NCBI GenBank assembly: GCA_014874455.1
Contig: JADBJL010000090.1
Coordinates: forward strand, 1 to 64,000
DNA length: 64,000 bases
DNA from: Thermomicrobiaceae bacterium
Lineage (GTDB): Bacteria > Chloroflexota > Chloroflexia > Thermomicrobiales > Thermomicrobiaceae
Reading direction: 5' to 3'
Part shown: positions 36,679 to 45,434 of the stretch, piece by piece
How positions within the stretch are numbered: the first letter of the stretch is position 1
Layout of the letters: each line of letters begins with the position of its first letter
Position numbers and translations under genes: made by a program
Notes under the pieces: model-generated
What the model was told of the DNA's origin: nothing
The model's input: the letters and a program-made list of their open reading frames with translations, nothing else
Databases searched by the model: none

Positions 36679-36971
36679 CGCGAGCAGGCGGCCGGGCCAA
36701 CGATCCGCTCGCTCGAAGCGATACGTGACGTCGATGGAGCGTCACGCGGACGACGTTCTGATCCGCTCGGATCGTCCCACCGCCTCGGCGGCCGGAGTGG
36801 TGCTCCAGCCGCGCTCGCACGCTAGCAGGCTAGCCACCGGGTCGATCGAGACCGGCGCCGAGCGGGCCGCCCCGTCCGGTGTTACGGCACCCACAGCACG
36901 CCCGGCCGCTTGCGTCCCAGCTCGTACGCCTCGGCAGCGCGCGCTGACCGGCGCATCGCAGGGGCGATGGC
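36679..36971. other. stretch without recognisable gene
   Basis: Short open frames on both strands lack ribosome sites and family motifs. I see no RNA gene or repeat here. Confidence 0.5.
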
Positions 36972-37021
36972 TTGACCACGCCTTTTTCGCGTCGTAGAAT
37001 GTCACTAACGTTGCATGCAAC
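36972..37021 (+). promoter_or_regulatory. strong promoter with palindromic operator (chrB side)
   Basis: TTGACC (36972-36977) and TAGAAT (36995-37000) are separated by the ideal 17 bases. The palindrome GTTGCATGCAAC lies at 37010-37021, at or just after the expected start of transcription, where a repressor would block it. The leader to chrB would be about 300 bases and contains no convincing gene. Confidence 0.65.
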
Positions 37022-37311
37022 AATTGTGACCTGCATCCTCAAGGCGGGTGCGATCAAGCGTCCGGGCGGGGCCGTCCATTTGCTCAGAGCGGTGCTGCAG
37101 GCGATCGAGATCGATGACTGCCCGCAAGCCGCAGACGTGGCTGGACCGCGGAGCGCTCGGGGAGTTCATCAGGTGGTCGGCCCCGGCCCATCTGATGCGC
37201 GCGAACCAGACGATGGGCGCTCCGAGCCGCTGGGGCCGGGCGCCTGTCGTTTCCGGGGATCTTGTCGACTGCCGCTCACGAGATTTCCGTCCATCCGCGA
37301 AAGGGGACCAT

Positions 37312-37902
37312 GTGACACATATGCAGGGGGATGATGCACGCCGACATTGGCTGCTGCTGATCTACCGCGTGCCGCAGGAGCCGCCGGGCCGCCGGACCTA
37401 CGTCTGGCGCCAGCTCAAGCAGCTTGGCGCCGTCTACCTCCAGCAGGCCGCCGCCGTCCTGCCCGAGCGGCCGGAGGTGCGTGAGCCGCTGGAGGCGCTG
37501 GCCGCGCGCATCCGCGAGTTCGAGGGGGAGGTCTCGCTGCTCGAGACCACCTCGCCGAGCCCTGAGTGGGAGCTGGCCCTCGTCGGGCGTTTCAACGAAG
37601 CACGTGACGCGGAGTACCGCGAAGTGGTCGAGAACGTCGAGCGCTTCGAGGATGAGATCCGTCGGGAGAGCCGCAAGGGCAAGTTCACCTTCGCGGAGTT
37701 GGAGGACATCGAGGCGGACTGGGAGAAGCTCCAGCGCTGGTACGAGCGCGTGCGCGCCCGCGACTTCTTCGGGGCACCCGGCGGGGCTGCTGCTGCGGAG
37801 GCGCTGGAGCGTGGCCGGGTCGCGCTCGAGACCTTCACCGCTCAGGTCTACGCCCACGAGGGCGTGCAACTGGAGGACGGGCGCGGGAAAGCCCAGGAGT
37901 AA
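37312..37902 (+). CDS. ChrB-like chromate-resistance regulator domain protein
   Basis: A 196-residue protein matching the ChrB N-terminal domain: WLLLIYRVPQEPPGRRTYVWRQLKQLGAVYLQQAAAVLP, followed by a Glu/Arg-rich helical region (FEDEIRRESRKGKFTFAELEDIEADWEKLQRWYERV). In other bacteria ChrB is a chromate-responsive regulator next to the ChrA transporter. Here no chrA is present and the next gene is a P-type ATPase. GTG 37312 follows AAGGGGA; ATG 37321 is an alternative. The 13 bases at the stop codon are tandemly duplicated. Confidence 0.8.
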   Translation: MTHMQGDDARRHWLLLIYRVPQEPPGRRTYVWRQLKQLGAVYLQQAAAVLPERPEVREPLEALAARIREFEGEVSLLETTSPSPEWELALVGRFNEARDAEYREVVENVERFEDEIRRESRKGKFTFAELEDIEADWEKLQRWYERVRARDFFGAPGGAAAAEALERGRVALETFTAQVYAHEGVQLEDGRGKAQE

Positions 37903-37916
37903 CGCCCAGGAGTAAC
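37891..37916. repeat. 13-bp tandem duplication over the chrB stop codon
   Basis: GCCCAGGAGTAAC occurs twice in direct succession, and each copy contains a TAA stop. The second copy lies downstream of the actual stop. It is probably a recent replication-slippage event. Confidence 0.8.
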
Positions 37917-37953
37917 GCATGGACGTCAGCCCACACCGCCGCGGTCGTCACCC

Positions 37954-40647
37954 ATGAAGGAGTCCCGGCCCCTCGCCGAGGAGAGCCACACAGCCCAGCC
38001 GGAGGCGGACAGCCCGGCCTGGCATGCGCGCTCTGTAGCAGAGACCGTATCAGCGCTCGGGACCGACCCCGATTACGGCCTGTCGCTGGCCGAAGCGGCC
38101 AAGCGCCTGGCCCGTCTGGGGCCCAACATCCTGGCTGGGGCCCGCCGTGAGCCCTGGTGGGAGGACGTGGTCGAGGTCCTGGCCGAGCCGCTCGTCCTCC
38201 TCCTGATCGTGGTGGCGGGGGTCTACGCTCTCCTGGGCGAGGTCGAGGACGCCGCCACGATTGTAGTCATTATCCTGGCCGTAGCCGGTGTCGAGATCAT
38301 GAACAAGGCCCGGGCGAAGCGGGCCATCGCCGCGCTGCGGAGCCTGAGTGCCCTGCGGGCAACAGTCGTCCGTGCTGGCCAGCCCGCCGATGTCCCAGCG
38401 GCCGAGGTCGTCCCCGGCGACGTGGTGCTCCTCCAGCCAGGACAGCGGGTGGTGGCCGACCTGCGCTTGGTTGAGACGGCCGCCCTCCGGGTCGACGAGT
38501 CGAGCCTGACCGGCGAATCGGCGCCGGTGACCAAGCGCGCCGATATCGTGTTGGCCCCCGAGACGGAACTCGCCGACCGTGCCAACCTGGCCTTTGCCGG
38601 CACGCTCGTCACGGCCGGCAAGGGGCGGGGTCTCGTCGTCGCCACGGGCCGGGCGACTGAACTTGGCCGCGTCGCTGAGCTGGCTGCGGGGGTGAAGGAG
38701 CCGCCGACGCCGCTACAGCAGCAGCTGCGCCAGCTGGCCGGCTGGCTGCTGTGGGTGGCGCTTGGCTTCAGCGTGCTGATCCCCGTGCTCGGCGTGCTGG
38801 TGGCCAATCGCCCGTGGCGGGAGATGCTACTCACGGGGCTGACGCTTGCTTTCGCCACCATCCCGGAGGAACTCCCGATCCTGATCACCACCGTGCTCGC
38901 CATCGGTGCCTATCGGCTGGCCCGGCAGCAGGCCATCGTCAAGCGCCTCCAGGCGGTCGAGACGCTCGGCAGCGTCTCGGCCATCTGCACCGACAAGACG
39001 GGCACGCTGACTGAGAACCGGATGCGGGTCGTCGAGCTATGGGCCGGCGGCGCCTTGCCGCCACTCGGGATCGGTACTTCCCCCGAGGTGGCCCGGCTGC
39101 TGGAGATTGGCGTCCTGGCCAACGACGCCCAGCTCATTCTGACGGATGGGCGCGAGCGCTTCGTCGGGGATCCGACGGAGACCGCGCTCCTCGCGGCGGC
39201 GAAGACGGCCGGGCTGCAGGTGGGTGACCTGCGGGCGGCGCGCGTGCTGGAGGAATTCCCGTTCGACGATCGCCGCAAGCGGATGTCTGTGGTCTACGAG
39301 CGGGACGGCGCGCGCTGGATCGCGGCCAAGGGGGCACCCGAGGCCATCCTCAGCGTCTGCGCGGCCGTGCGGCTTGGCGGGCGCGTCGAGCCGCTGGACA
39401 GGCAGCGGCTGGATGAGCTGCGGGCGCTCGTGGATGACCTGGCGGCGCGTGGGTTGCGGGTGCTGGCGTTCGCCGAGCGCCAGCTCGGGCCCGACGAGCG
39501 GCCAGACGGTGACGTCGAGAGCGTCGAGGCCGGTCTCACGCTGGTCGGGCTGGCCGGACTGGAGGATCCGCCCCGACCGGAGGTGCCGGAGGCGATCGCG
39601 ACCCTGCGGTCAGCCGGCGTGCGTGTGCTTATGCTCACGGGCGACCACCCGGCCACGGCACGCGCGATTGCCGAACGGGTCGGGATCGAGGCGCGGCGGG
39701 TCGTCCTCGGGCGCGAGCTGGAGCAGGCCACTGACGATGCGCTGCGCGAGCTCGTCCGCACCGCCGCCGTCTTCGCCCGGATCACGCCGGAGCACAAGCT
39801 CCGGATCGTGCGCACCTTGCAGGAGCAGGGGGCGGTAGTGGCGGTGACCGGCGACGGGGTGAACGACGCCCCGGCCCTGCGCGCCGCCGCGATCGGCATC
39901 GCCATGGGCCGGACCGGCACCGACGTGGCTCGGGAGGCAGCCGGGCTGGTGCTGGCCGACGACAATTTCGCGACCGTGGCCGCCGCCGTACGCGCCGGCC
40001 GGACGCTCTACGAAAACCTCTGCAAGTCGGTGCGGTACTACCTTGCGGCCAAGCTCGCCCTCGTGACCGCCTCGGTCGCCGCTGTCCTGGCGCACCTGCC
40101 GGTACCCTTCGCCCCGGTCCAGATCATCGTGTTGGAGCTGTTCATGGACCTGGGGGCCGCGACCACGTTCGTGGCCGAGCCGCCCGAGGCGGACCTGATG
40201 GCCCGGTCGCCGCGCGATCCGCGGCGCCCGTTCCTGGACCACCCGATGCGGCTCGGCATCCTGGCCGGCGGGCTGTCGCTCGCCGCCGCGGTGGTCGCGG
40301 TCTACCTTTGGGCCTGGAGCCGGGGACCAGGGCTGGCGGTGGCCCAGAGCGCGGCGTTCGTCACCTGGATGATTGGACATGTCGTCCTGGCCGCCCACAT
40401 GCGCTCGGAGCGGCAGCCACTCCTGCGGACGGGCCTTCTGACGAACCGCGCGTTCCTGCTCTGGGCAGCCGCCGCGCTGATGGGGCTGATCGTGAGCATG
40501 GTGGTTCCGACGCTCCGGGCGCGGCTGCACCTGGCCGAGCCAGGTCTGACCGCCTGGTTGGTGGCGCTGGCAGCCGGGCTCATCTTCCCGTCGTGGTGGG
40601 AGGTCGTCAAGTGGTGGCGCTGGCACAGGAGGTCGTCAGGCCCATGA
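37954..40647 (+). CDS. cation-transporting P-type ATPase (P2/P3-like)
   Basis: An 897-residue ATPase with the N-terminal cation-ATPase domain (VSALGTDPDYGLSLAEAAKRLARLGPN), the actuator TGES loop (DESSLTGESAPV), the phosphorylation site CTDKTGTLTENRM, and hinge motif TGDGVNDAPALR. Membrane helix M4 reads ATIPEELPILITTVLA (PEEL), unlike PEGL in Ca2+ pumps or CPC in copper pumps. No N-terminal metal-binding domain is present. Its ion is uncertain. It lies 51 bases after chrB, without a clear ribosome site, so translation may depend on coupling. Confidence 0.9.
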   Translation: MKESRPLAEESHTAQPEADSPAWHARSVAETVSALGTDPDYGLSLAEAAKRLARLGPNILAGARREPWWEDVVEVLAEPLVLLLIVVAGVYALLGEVEDAATIVVIILAVAGVEIMNKARAKRAIAALRSLSALRATVVRAGQPADVPAAEVVPGDVVLLQPGQRVVADLRLVETAALRVDESSLTGESAPVTKRADIVLAPETELADRANLAFAGTLVTAGKGRGLVVATGRATELGRVAELAAGVKEPPTPLQQQLRQLAGWLLWVALGFSVLIPVLGVLVANRPWREMLLTGLTLAFATIPEELPILITTVLAIGAYRLARQQAIVKRLQAVETLGSVSAICTDKTGTLTENRMRVVELWAGGALPPLGIGTSPEVARLLEIGVLANDAQLILTDGRERFVGDPTETALLAAAKTAGLQVGDLRAARVLEEFPFDDRRKRMSVVYERDGARWIAAKGAPEAILSVCAAVRLGGRVEPLDRQRLDELRALVDDLAARGLRVLAFAERQLGPDERPDGDVESVEAGLTLVGLAGLEDPPRPEVPEAIATLRSAGVRVLMLTGDHPATARAIAERVGIEARRVVLGRELEQATDDALRELVRTAAVFARITPEHKLRIVRTLQEQGAVVAVTGDGVNDAPALRAAAIGIAMGRTGTDVAREAAGLVLADDNFATVAAAVRAGRTLYENLCKSVRYYLAAKLALVTASVAAVLAHLPVPFAPVQIIVLELFMDLGAATTFVAEPPEADLMARSPRDPRRPFLDHPMRLGILAGGLSLAAAVVAVYLWAWSRGPGLAVAQSAAFVTWMIGHVVLAAHMRSERQPLLRTGLLTNRAFLLWAAAALMGLIVSMVVPTLRARLHLAEPGLTAWLVALAAGLIFPSWWEVVKWWRWHRRSSGP

Positions 40648-40701
40648 GCGAATTCCACGCCGTGCGCCGGGATTCCGTTCGACGTGCAGGGAACGCTGAG
40701 C

Positions 40702-41094
40702 ATGGCCACGCCCGAAGAACAAACGGCCGGGGTACGCCGACTCCGCACGGCGCTCGTGGCCGGCGCGGGCCTGTGGTCGTTGCTGCTCGCGATCGGCTTT
40801 GTGGCGCCGGGCGGATGGGTGTAGGGGATGGCCGGACCGATCGGCCACATCGAAAACTCCGTGATCTCGCTCTGGTTCGTGACGCGTGCGGTGGCCCCGC
40901 TCCTCGCCGCGCGACCACCCGCTTCGCCGTACATCGACGATCCGGGTGCGTCTGCTCGGGGTCCTGGCCATCGTCGTGAGAGCTGGCGCGCCGAGCCACT
41001 GGATCTGCTCAGCGAGGGCGTGCCACTCGCCGCTGCAGCGCTCGCGGCCGGCTTGCTGATCTGGGCGCACCCGCAGCACGCTCGGTTCGAGTGA
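40702..41094 (+). pseudogene. small membrane-protein gene with premature TAG
   Basis: The reading frame starts MATPEEQTAGVRRLRTALVAG, crosses a hydrophobic segment and stops at an in-frame TAG (40822-40824) after GFVAPGGWV. The same frame then continues GMAGPIGHIENSVISLWFVTRAVAPLLAARPP and ends with another hydrophobic stretch at 41094. A Trp codon (TGG) at the stop would restore one membrane protein of 130 residues. Part of the middle (ASPYIDDPGASARG) looks frame-shifted. Family unknown. Confidence 0.55.
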
Positions 41095-41140
41095 TGTAGG
41101 CCCGGGTCGACACGGCTTCGATACGACGAAATGGGGAGAT

Positions 41141-41950
41141 ATGGTGCTGCCCTTGGATCTCGCGACGCTCGTTCGGATGGTCGGCTACGCTGGCGTCTTC
41201 GCCATCGTCTTCGCGGAGTCTGGGCTCCTGATCGGGTTCTTCCTGCCGGGTGACAGCTTGCTCTTCACGGCAGGCTTCCTGGCCTCGCAAGGAGCACTCG
41301 ACATCCGCCTGCTCGTGCCGCTCTGCTTTATCGCCGCGGTGGCAGGCGATGCCGTCGGCTACGCGTTCGGCTACCGCGTGGGCCGGCGGCTCTTCCAGCG
41401 CGAGGACTCCTGGCTCTTCCACCGCGAACACCTCGTGCGGGCGGAAGCGTTCTTCGCCCGTCACGGCGGTAAGGCGGTCGTCCTGGCACGCTTCCTGCCG
41501 GTTGTCCGCACGTTCACCCCGATCGTGGCAGGGATGGGCGCGATGCGCTACCCGCGCTTCGCGGCCTTCAACGTGCTCGGGGCGCTGCTCTGGGCGGTGG
41601 GCGTAACACTAGCCGGCTACGTCCTGGGTAACGTGGTGCCCGGCGCGGATCGGTACCTGCTACCGATGATCCTCGCCATCATCGTCGTCTCGAGCGTCCC
41701 GAGCCTTCTCCATCTATTGCGTGAGCATCGGGAGGAGGTCCGGGCGCGACTGCGCGGTGTGAGCCGCATCGGCGTCGCCCTCGGGCTGGGCGCTGCCCTC
41801 CTCCTCGGACTGGCTGCGCTCGGCCTCGCCGTGCGAGGCGACTACCTCGCCATCGACGAGCCGCTGGCGACGGGCATCCAGGCGCGGGCGGCCGGCCTGC
41901 TCGGGGAGCTCTTCGGGTTGCTCAACCGGTTGGGGAGCCTGCCGGTCTAG
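41141..41950 (+). CDS. DedA-family membrane protein (fused PAP2 part disrupted)
   Basis: DedA/SNARE-associated proteins are polytopic membrane proteins linked to lipid (undecaprenyl phosphate) transport. The core is visible: VFAESGLLIGFFLPGDSLLFTAGFLASQG, the FxRHGGKAVVLARFLPVVRTFTPIVAGMG motif and several helices. The DedA domain ends near residue 210, and the frame runs on through a further helix to a TAG at 41948. The same frame then encodes a PAP2 phosphatase domain, so the ancestral gene was probably a DedA-PAP2 fusion. The DedA half itself looks intact. Confidence 0.8.
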   Translation: MVLPLDLATLVRMVGYAGVFAIVFAESGLLIGFFLPGDSLLFTAGFLASQGALDIRLLVPLCFIAAVAGDAVGYAFGYRVGRRLFQREDSWLFHREHLVRAEAFFARHGGKAVVLARFLPVVRTFTPIVAGMGAMRYPRFAAFNVLGALLWAVGVTLAGYVLGNVVPGADRYLLPMILAIIVVSSVPSLLHLLREHREEVRARLRGVSRIGVALGLGAALLLGLAALGLAVRGDYLAIDEPLATGIQARAAGLLGELFGLLNRLGSLPV

Positions 41951-42274
41951 GGCGCCGTCGTGGGGCTCACGGCTGCGGCACTCTGGTGAACGGGCCGCCC
42001 GAGAGGAGCCATGCTCCTGCTCGCCGGTCTGAGCGCCGAGGCGGCGACGGCGTTTACCAAGGTGCTGGTCCACCGGCCGCGGCCGCCCGGGAGCGAAGCG
42101 ACGGACCTGGTGCCGACGGCCATCTTCCCGAGCGGTCACGCGGTCCACGTAATGGTGAAGCCGGGTCTGCTCGTGGCGCTGGTCGCCTGGCGCTCCCCAC
42201 GCTGCAGACCCCCGGCGCTGTTAGGGGCACCGCTGGCTCTGCTGCTGTGCCGCCTGCGCGTGAGGCCTCGCTGA
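41951..42274 (+). pseudogene. broken PAP2 phosphatase domain of a DedA-PAP2 fusion
   Basis: In frame with the DedA gene, after TAG (41948-41950) and a TGA about 11 codons later, the sequence encodes the first two PAP2 motifs: KVLVHRPRP (KX6RP) and PSGHAVH. The third motif (SRX5HX3D) is missing, because the frame loses similarity after about 42190. The phosphatase part is therefore non-functional. Confidence 0.65.
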
Positions 42275-42432
42275 ACAAGGCTGCGGAGTACCTGGAGCGG
42301 CGCTGCTGTTTCGGCTTGCTGGCCTGCCGGCGGCTGTTCCAGGACGCATCGAGCCGCCTCGTGCCGCCGCCAGGCGCTGGCGCAGCAGCCGATGAGCGGT
42401 CACGAGGAGCTCGGCAGAGATGGAATAGGGCG

Positions 42433-42486
42433 CTCAGCGAGTCCTCAGGTACGTCTCAGGCAGCGTTCAGGCAGGCTGGTTAATCT
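42433..42486 (+). promoter_or_regulatory. YTCAG array B with -10 box
   Basis: CTCAG, CTCAG, CTCAG, TTCAG start at 42433, 42444, 42455 and 42466 (11-bp period). TAATCT at 42481 lies 15 bases after the start of the last half-site. It is 55 bases upstream of the DUF5676-like gene. Confidence 0.8.
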
Positions 42487-42541
42487 CTTCTCGAAGCCCG
42501 AGGTGAAGCCTCGTGACTCCACGAGACACCGGAGGTGAGTC

Positions 42542-42850
42542 ATGAGCACGGTCAGTCGTGAAGCCGTGGGCGCGTCTGCAAGGCTCGCGACGGTGCCGCT
42601 GGCGAACGCTACGGCGGTGGTGGCGCTAGCCGCTTACCTCGCCTGCGCCGCGCTGAGCGTCGTCGCGCCGAGCGTGCTGGTCTGGTTCTTCCAGCCGTGG
42701 CTGCACGGGCTCTCGCTTGAGCCGTTGCGCCCGGCGGGTACCTGGTTCCGCCCTGGCGAGTTCGTCGTCGGGCTGATCACGTTCCCTGGCACGGTGTGGC
42801 TCGCGACGGCGGCCATCGCCGCACTGTACAACGCCTGGGCGCACCGCTGA
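42542..42850 (+). CDS. DUF5676-like small membrane protein
   Basis: A 102-residue protein with two hydrophobic segments (about 20-55 and 77-98). The region between contains HGLSLEPLRPAGTWFRPGEFVVGLI, which fits the DUF5676 pattern of an H-G pair before a Gly-rich second helix ending in ALYNAWAHR. Such proteins are often found in copper- or silver-resistance gene clusters. GGAGGTG lies just before ATG 42542. It has its own YTCAG promoter. Confidence 0.72.
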   Translation: MSTVSREAVGASARLATVPLANATAVVALAAYLACAALSVVAPSVLVWFFQPWLHGLSLEPLRPAGTWFRPGEFVVGLITFPGTVWLATAAIAALYNAWAHR

Positions 42851-42920
42851 GCGGCCGGACGTGAACGCGGGACACAGGCGCTAGGAAGAAAAGCGATCCT
42901 CAGGGCAGTAAGACAATTCC

Positions 42921-44594
42921 TTAGCCACGTCCCGAGCGGAGGATGGTCCAGGCCAGGTAGGCCCCGAGGAGCGCGGCCGCGACGAAGCCCAGCCCGAAGG
43001 CGGGGCCGACCAGACGCTCCGTGCCAGGCGGGTGGAAGGCGGCCATCAGCACCGCCAGGCCAACGATGAAGGCCGAGGCAAGCATGCCGAGCACCAAGCG
43101 GTTGGCCAGCCGCTCGAGGCGCCCCATCAGCGGCTCGAAGCCTTCCGGCCGCATGCCGAACTGGAGCTCGCCCCGCTCCAGCTCCCGGACCAGGCGCCGC
43201 AGTTGCCGGGGCAGCTCCACGCCGAGTTCGGCCGCTTCCAGTCCGGCAGTGCCCAGGCGGCGCGCCCAGCGCAGCGGCGAATACTGGCGCAGCATCAGCC
43301 GCTCGGCGTATGGCACCAGGACGGTCGTCAGCCGGAAATCGGGGTCGAGCTGCGCCGCCAGCCCCTCGGCCATCATCACCGTCTTCAGCAGCAATGCCAG
43401 GTTGGTCGGCAGGTGCAGGCGATGGCGACGGACGATAGCCAGGGCATCGGTGAGCAGCGGCCCGACCGCGATCTCACGGAGCGAGCGGTCGTAGTACCGC
43501 CCCGTGAGGTGCTTCAGGTCTTCGCGCAGGCTGGCTCGATCGACCCGACGCCGGGCGACACCCAGGTCGAGGAACGCTTCCACTAGCCGATCCGGGTCCT
43601 GGCTTGTCACCGCGAGCAGCAACGCCGTCAGCCGTTCCTGGGTAGGCTCGTCGACGGTGCCCACCATACCGAAGTCGATTAGCCCGATTCGTCCACCAGG
43701 CTCGACGAAGAAGTTGCCCGGGTGAGGATCGGCATGGAAGAACCCGTCCTCGAAGACCATCTTGAGCAAGATGCGGGCGGCGCGCTCGGCCAGCGCAGAG
43801 CGGTTCACGCCAGCCGCCTCGAGGGCTGGCAAATCGTTGATCTTGATGCCGCGAATCCGCTCCAGGGCAAGCACCCGGGAGGTAGTCGTCTCCCAGAAGA
43901 CGCGCGGAATGTGGACCGTCGGGTCACCAGCGAAGTTCTGGGCGAAGCGTTCCGCATTCCGACCCTCGCGGAGATAGTCGAGCTCGGCTCGCAGGGTCTG
44001 GGCGAACTCCTGGGCGAGGCCCACCAGGTCGTACTCCTCGGCCAGCTCCCAGCGGCGGCTGGCGGCCGCTGCTAGGTTCAGGAAGAGCTCGAGGTCCTGC
44101 TCCACCTGCTCCACCACCCCCGGCCGCCGGACTTTGACCACTACCTCGGTTCCGTCGAATAAGGTCGCCGCGTGTGCCTGACCGATCGAGGCGGCGGCCA
44201 GCGGCGTCGGGTCGAAACTAGCGAATACCTCTTCTGGCGGTCGGCCTAGCTCGGACGCGATGACCGCTCGCACTGCTTCGACCGGCACCGGCGGAGCAGC
44301 ATCTTGGAGCTTCGCCAGCTCGGCCAGGTATTCGGGCGGGAGAAGGTCGGCGCGGGTGGAGAGGATCTGGCCGAGCTTGATCCAGGCGGCGCCGAGGTCC
44401 TCGAGCGCCATCCGGATGTGCTCTGGGCGGGTGTAGGGCTCGAGGCGGCGGGGGTGGCCGAGCAGGCCGTGGTGGAAGGGAACGAAACGTTCAAGGCCGA
44501 GCATCCCCACCAGGTAGCCCAGCCCGTGGCGCCCTAGCACCTCGGCGATCTGCCGGCCGCGGCTCGGTCGGACGCCAGTGGTGTGATCGCTCAT
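42921..44594 (-). CDS. ABC1/UbiB-family atypical kinase
   Basis: A UbiB/AarF-type (ADCK) protein involved in quinone metabolism in other bacteria. Motifs are the KxGQ element AWIKLGQILSTRADLLP, AAASIGQAHAATLFDGTEVVVKVRRPG, HADPHPGNFF and LIDFGMVG. Two C-terminal membrane helices (about 498-523 and 528-550) anchor it. Length is 557 residues from ATG 44594; the open frame upstream to 44717 is not conserved. It is the only minus-strand gene between 31.5 and 52 kb and is convergent with the DUF5676 gene. The partner quinone pathway is not in the window. Confidence 0.9.
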   Translation of the reverse strand: MSDHTTGVRPSRGRQIAEVLGRHGLGYLVGMLGLERFVPFHHGLLGHPRRLEPYTRPEHIRMALEDLGAAWIKLGQILSTRADLLPPEYLAELAKLQDAAPPVPVEAVRAVIASELGRPPEEVFASFDPTPLAAASIGQAHAATLFDGTEVVVKVRRPGVVEQVEQDLELFLNLAAAASRRWELAEEYDLVGLAQEFAQTLRAELDYLREGRNAERFAQNFAGDPTVHIPRVFWETTTSRVLALERIRGIKINDLPALEAAGVNRSALAERAARILLKMVFEDGFFHADPHPGNFFVEPGGRIGLIDFGMVGTVDEPTQERLTALLLAVTSQDPDRLVEAFLDLGVARRRVDRASLREDLKHLTGRYYDRSLREIAVGPLLTDALAIVRRHRLHLPTNLALLLKTVMMAEGLAAQLDPDFRLTTVLVPYAERLMLRQYSPLRWARRLGTAGLEAAELGVELPRQLRRLVRELERGELQFGMRPEGFEPLMGRLERLANRLVLGMLASAFIVGLAVLMAAFHPPGTERLVGPAFGLGFVAAALLGAYLAWTILRSGRG

Positions 44595-45256
44595 CGGGCC
44601 TCCTGGACGCCGGATCTCTGCGCCTCCGAGAATCCTGCACCGAGCATACCCGGCTCGACCGGGGCCTCCCGGGGTCGGCCAGAGAGACGGCTGTGGGATT
44701 GGTGACCCCGCGCCCACGGAACTGGTGCGGGTCGTGAGCGAACCCGCAGTTTCGTCTCAGCCCGGCTCTATCCTACGGCCTTATTCTAGCGACGGCGGCA
44801 CGCGGATGACCTGGAGCTGGCGGCCCGGTCGATCGAGCCGAGCAGAGCGAACTCCCTGCGTTTCGCGCTGCTTGTGCTGATCCAGGCAGTTATTGCCAAG
44901 CCAGTGGCGGGTGATTGTCTTGTCGCGGCAGCGTCTCCGAGCGCACCCGGCAGCTTCGACGCACCACGGAGGAACGTACCAGTCGTTGCACGGGGATCCC
45001 GGTTGCCCATTTCTACGCACTGCTGAGCGCGACCACTAGGCCCACGATGGGCTGGTTCGGGCTGTGGGTGCGGCGGGCGGAGGGCGGCGAGCACACGCTA
45101 CGAAACCGCGCGGAGCACGCCGGTGCCTCCGTCGCGTCCTGCCATGCGCGCGAGACGCCGCTGAGACCGATCGGATGGCGTGTGGAGCGGCGGCGCTGGA
45201 ACAGAGCTAGCCCCCGTCGGGCCGCTGGCTGTAACACCCGGATTCCCGGCTTCGTT
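44595..45256. other. intergenic stretch upstream of ubiB-like and flavoprotein genes
   Basis: I see no convincing gene. Its minus-strand open frames lack ribosome sites. The right end leads into YTCAG array C. Confidence 0.5.
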
Positions 45257-45310
45257 CTCAGGCGCTGCTCAGGTACGCTTCAGACTGCGCTCAGCTTCCC
45301 AGGCTAGCCT
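45257..45310 (+). promoter_or_regulatory. YTCAG array C with -10 box
   Basis: CTCAG, CTCAG, TTCAG, CTCAG start at 45257, 45268, 45279 and 45290 (11-bp period). TAGCCT at 45305 is again 15 bases from the start of the last half-site. The next gene, a flavoprotein, starts at 45435, so the leader would be about 118 bases. Confidence 0.8.
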
Positions 45311-45434
45311 GGAGACGAAGGAGACCGGGCGCGCGGGCGCTGCGACCGCTGTCGATCGGCCTGTCGATCCCATGCGGGTGGCTACCCTGCGATCCCTGTG
45401 CACCGGGCTAGGCGAAGAGGATGGTACGGGAGCG

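Noticed and set aside
37048-37311. N-terminal extension of the ChrB-like gene, or a separate gene in its leader
   Set aside because: The sequence is not ChrB-like, it has no ribosome site, and the family start matches GTG 37312 or ATG 37321.
40702-42274. Stop-codon recoding (UAG/UGA readthrough) in the island genes
   Set aside because: Both TAG and TGA occur, there is no special RNA element, and other defects (frame changes, lost motifs) indicate decay.
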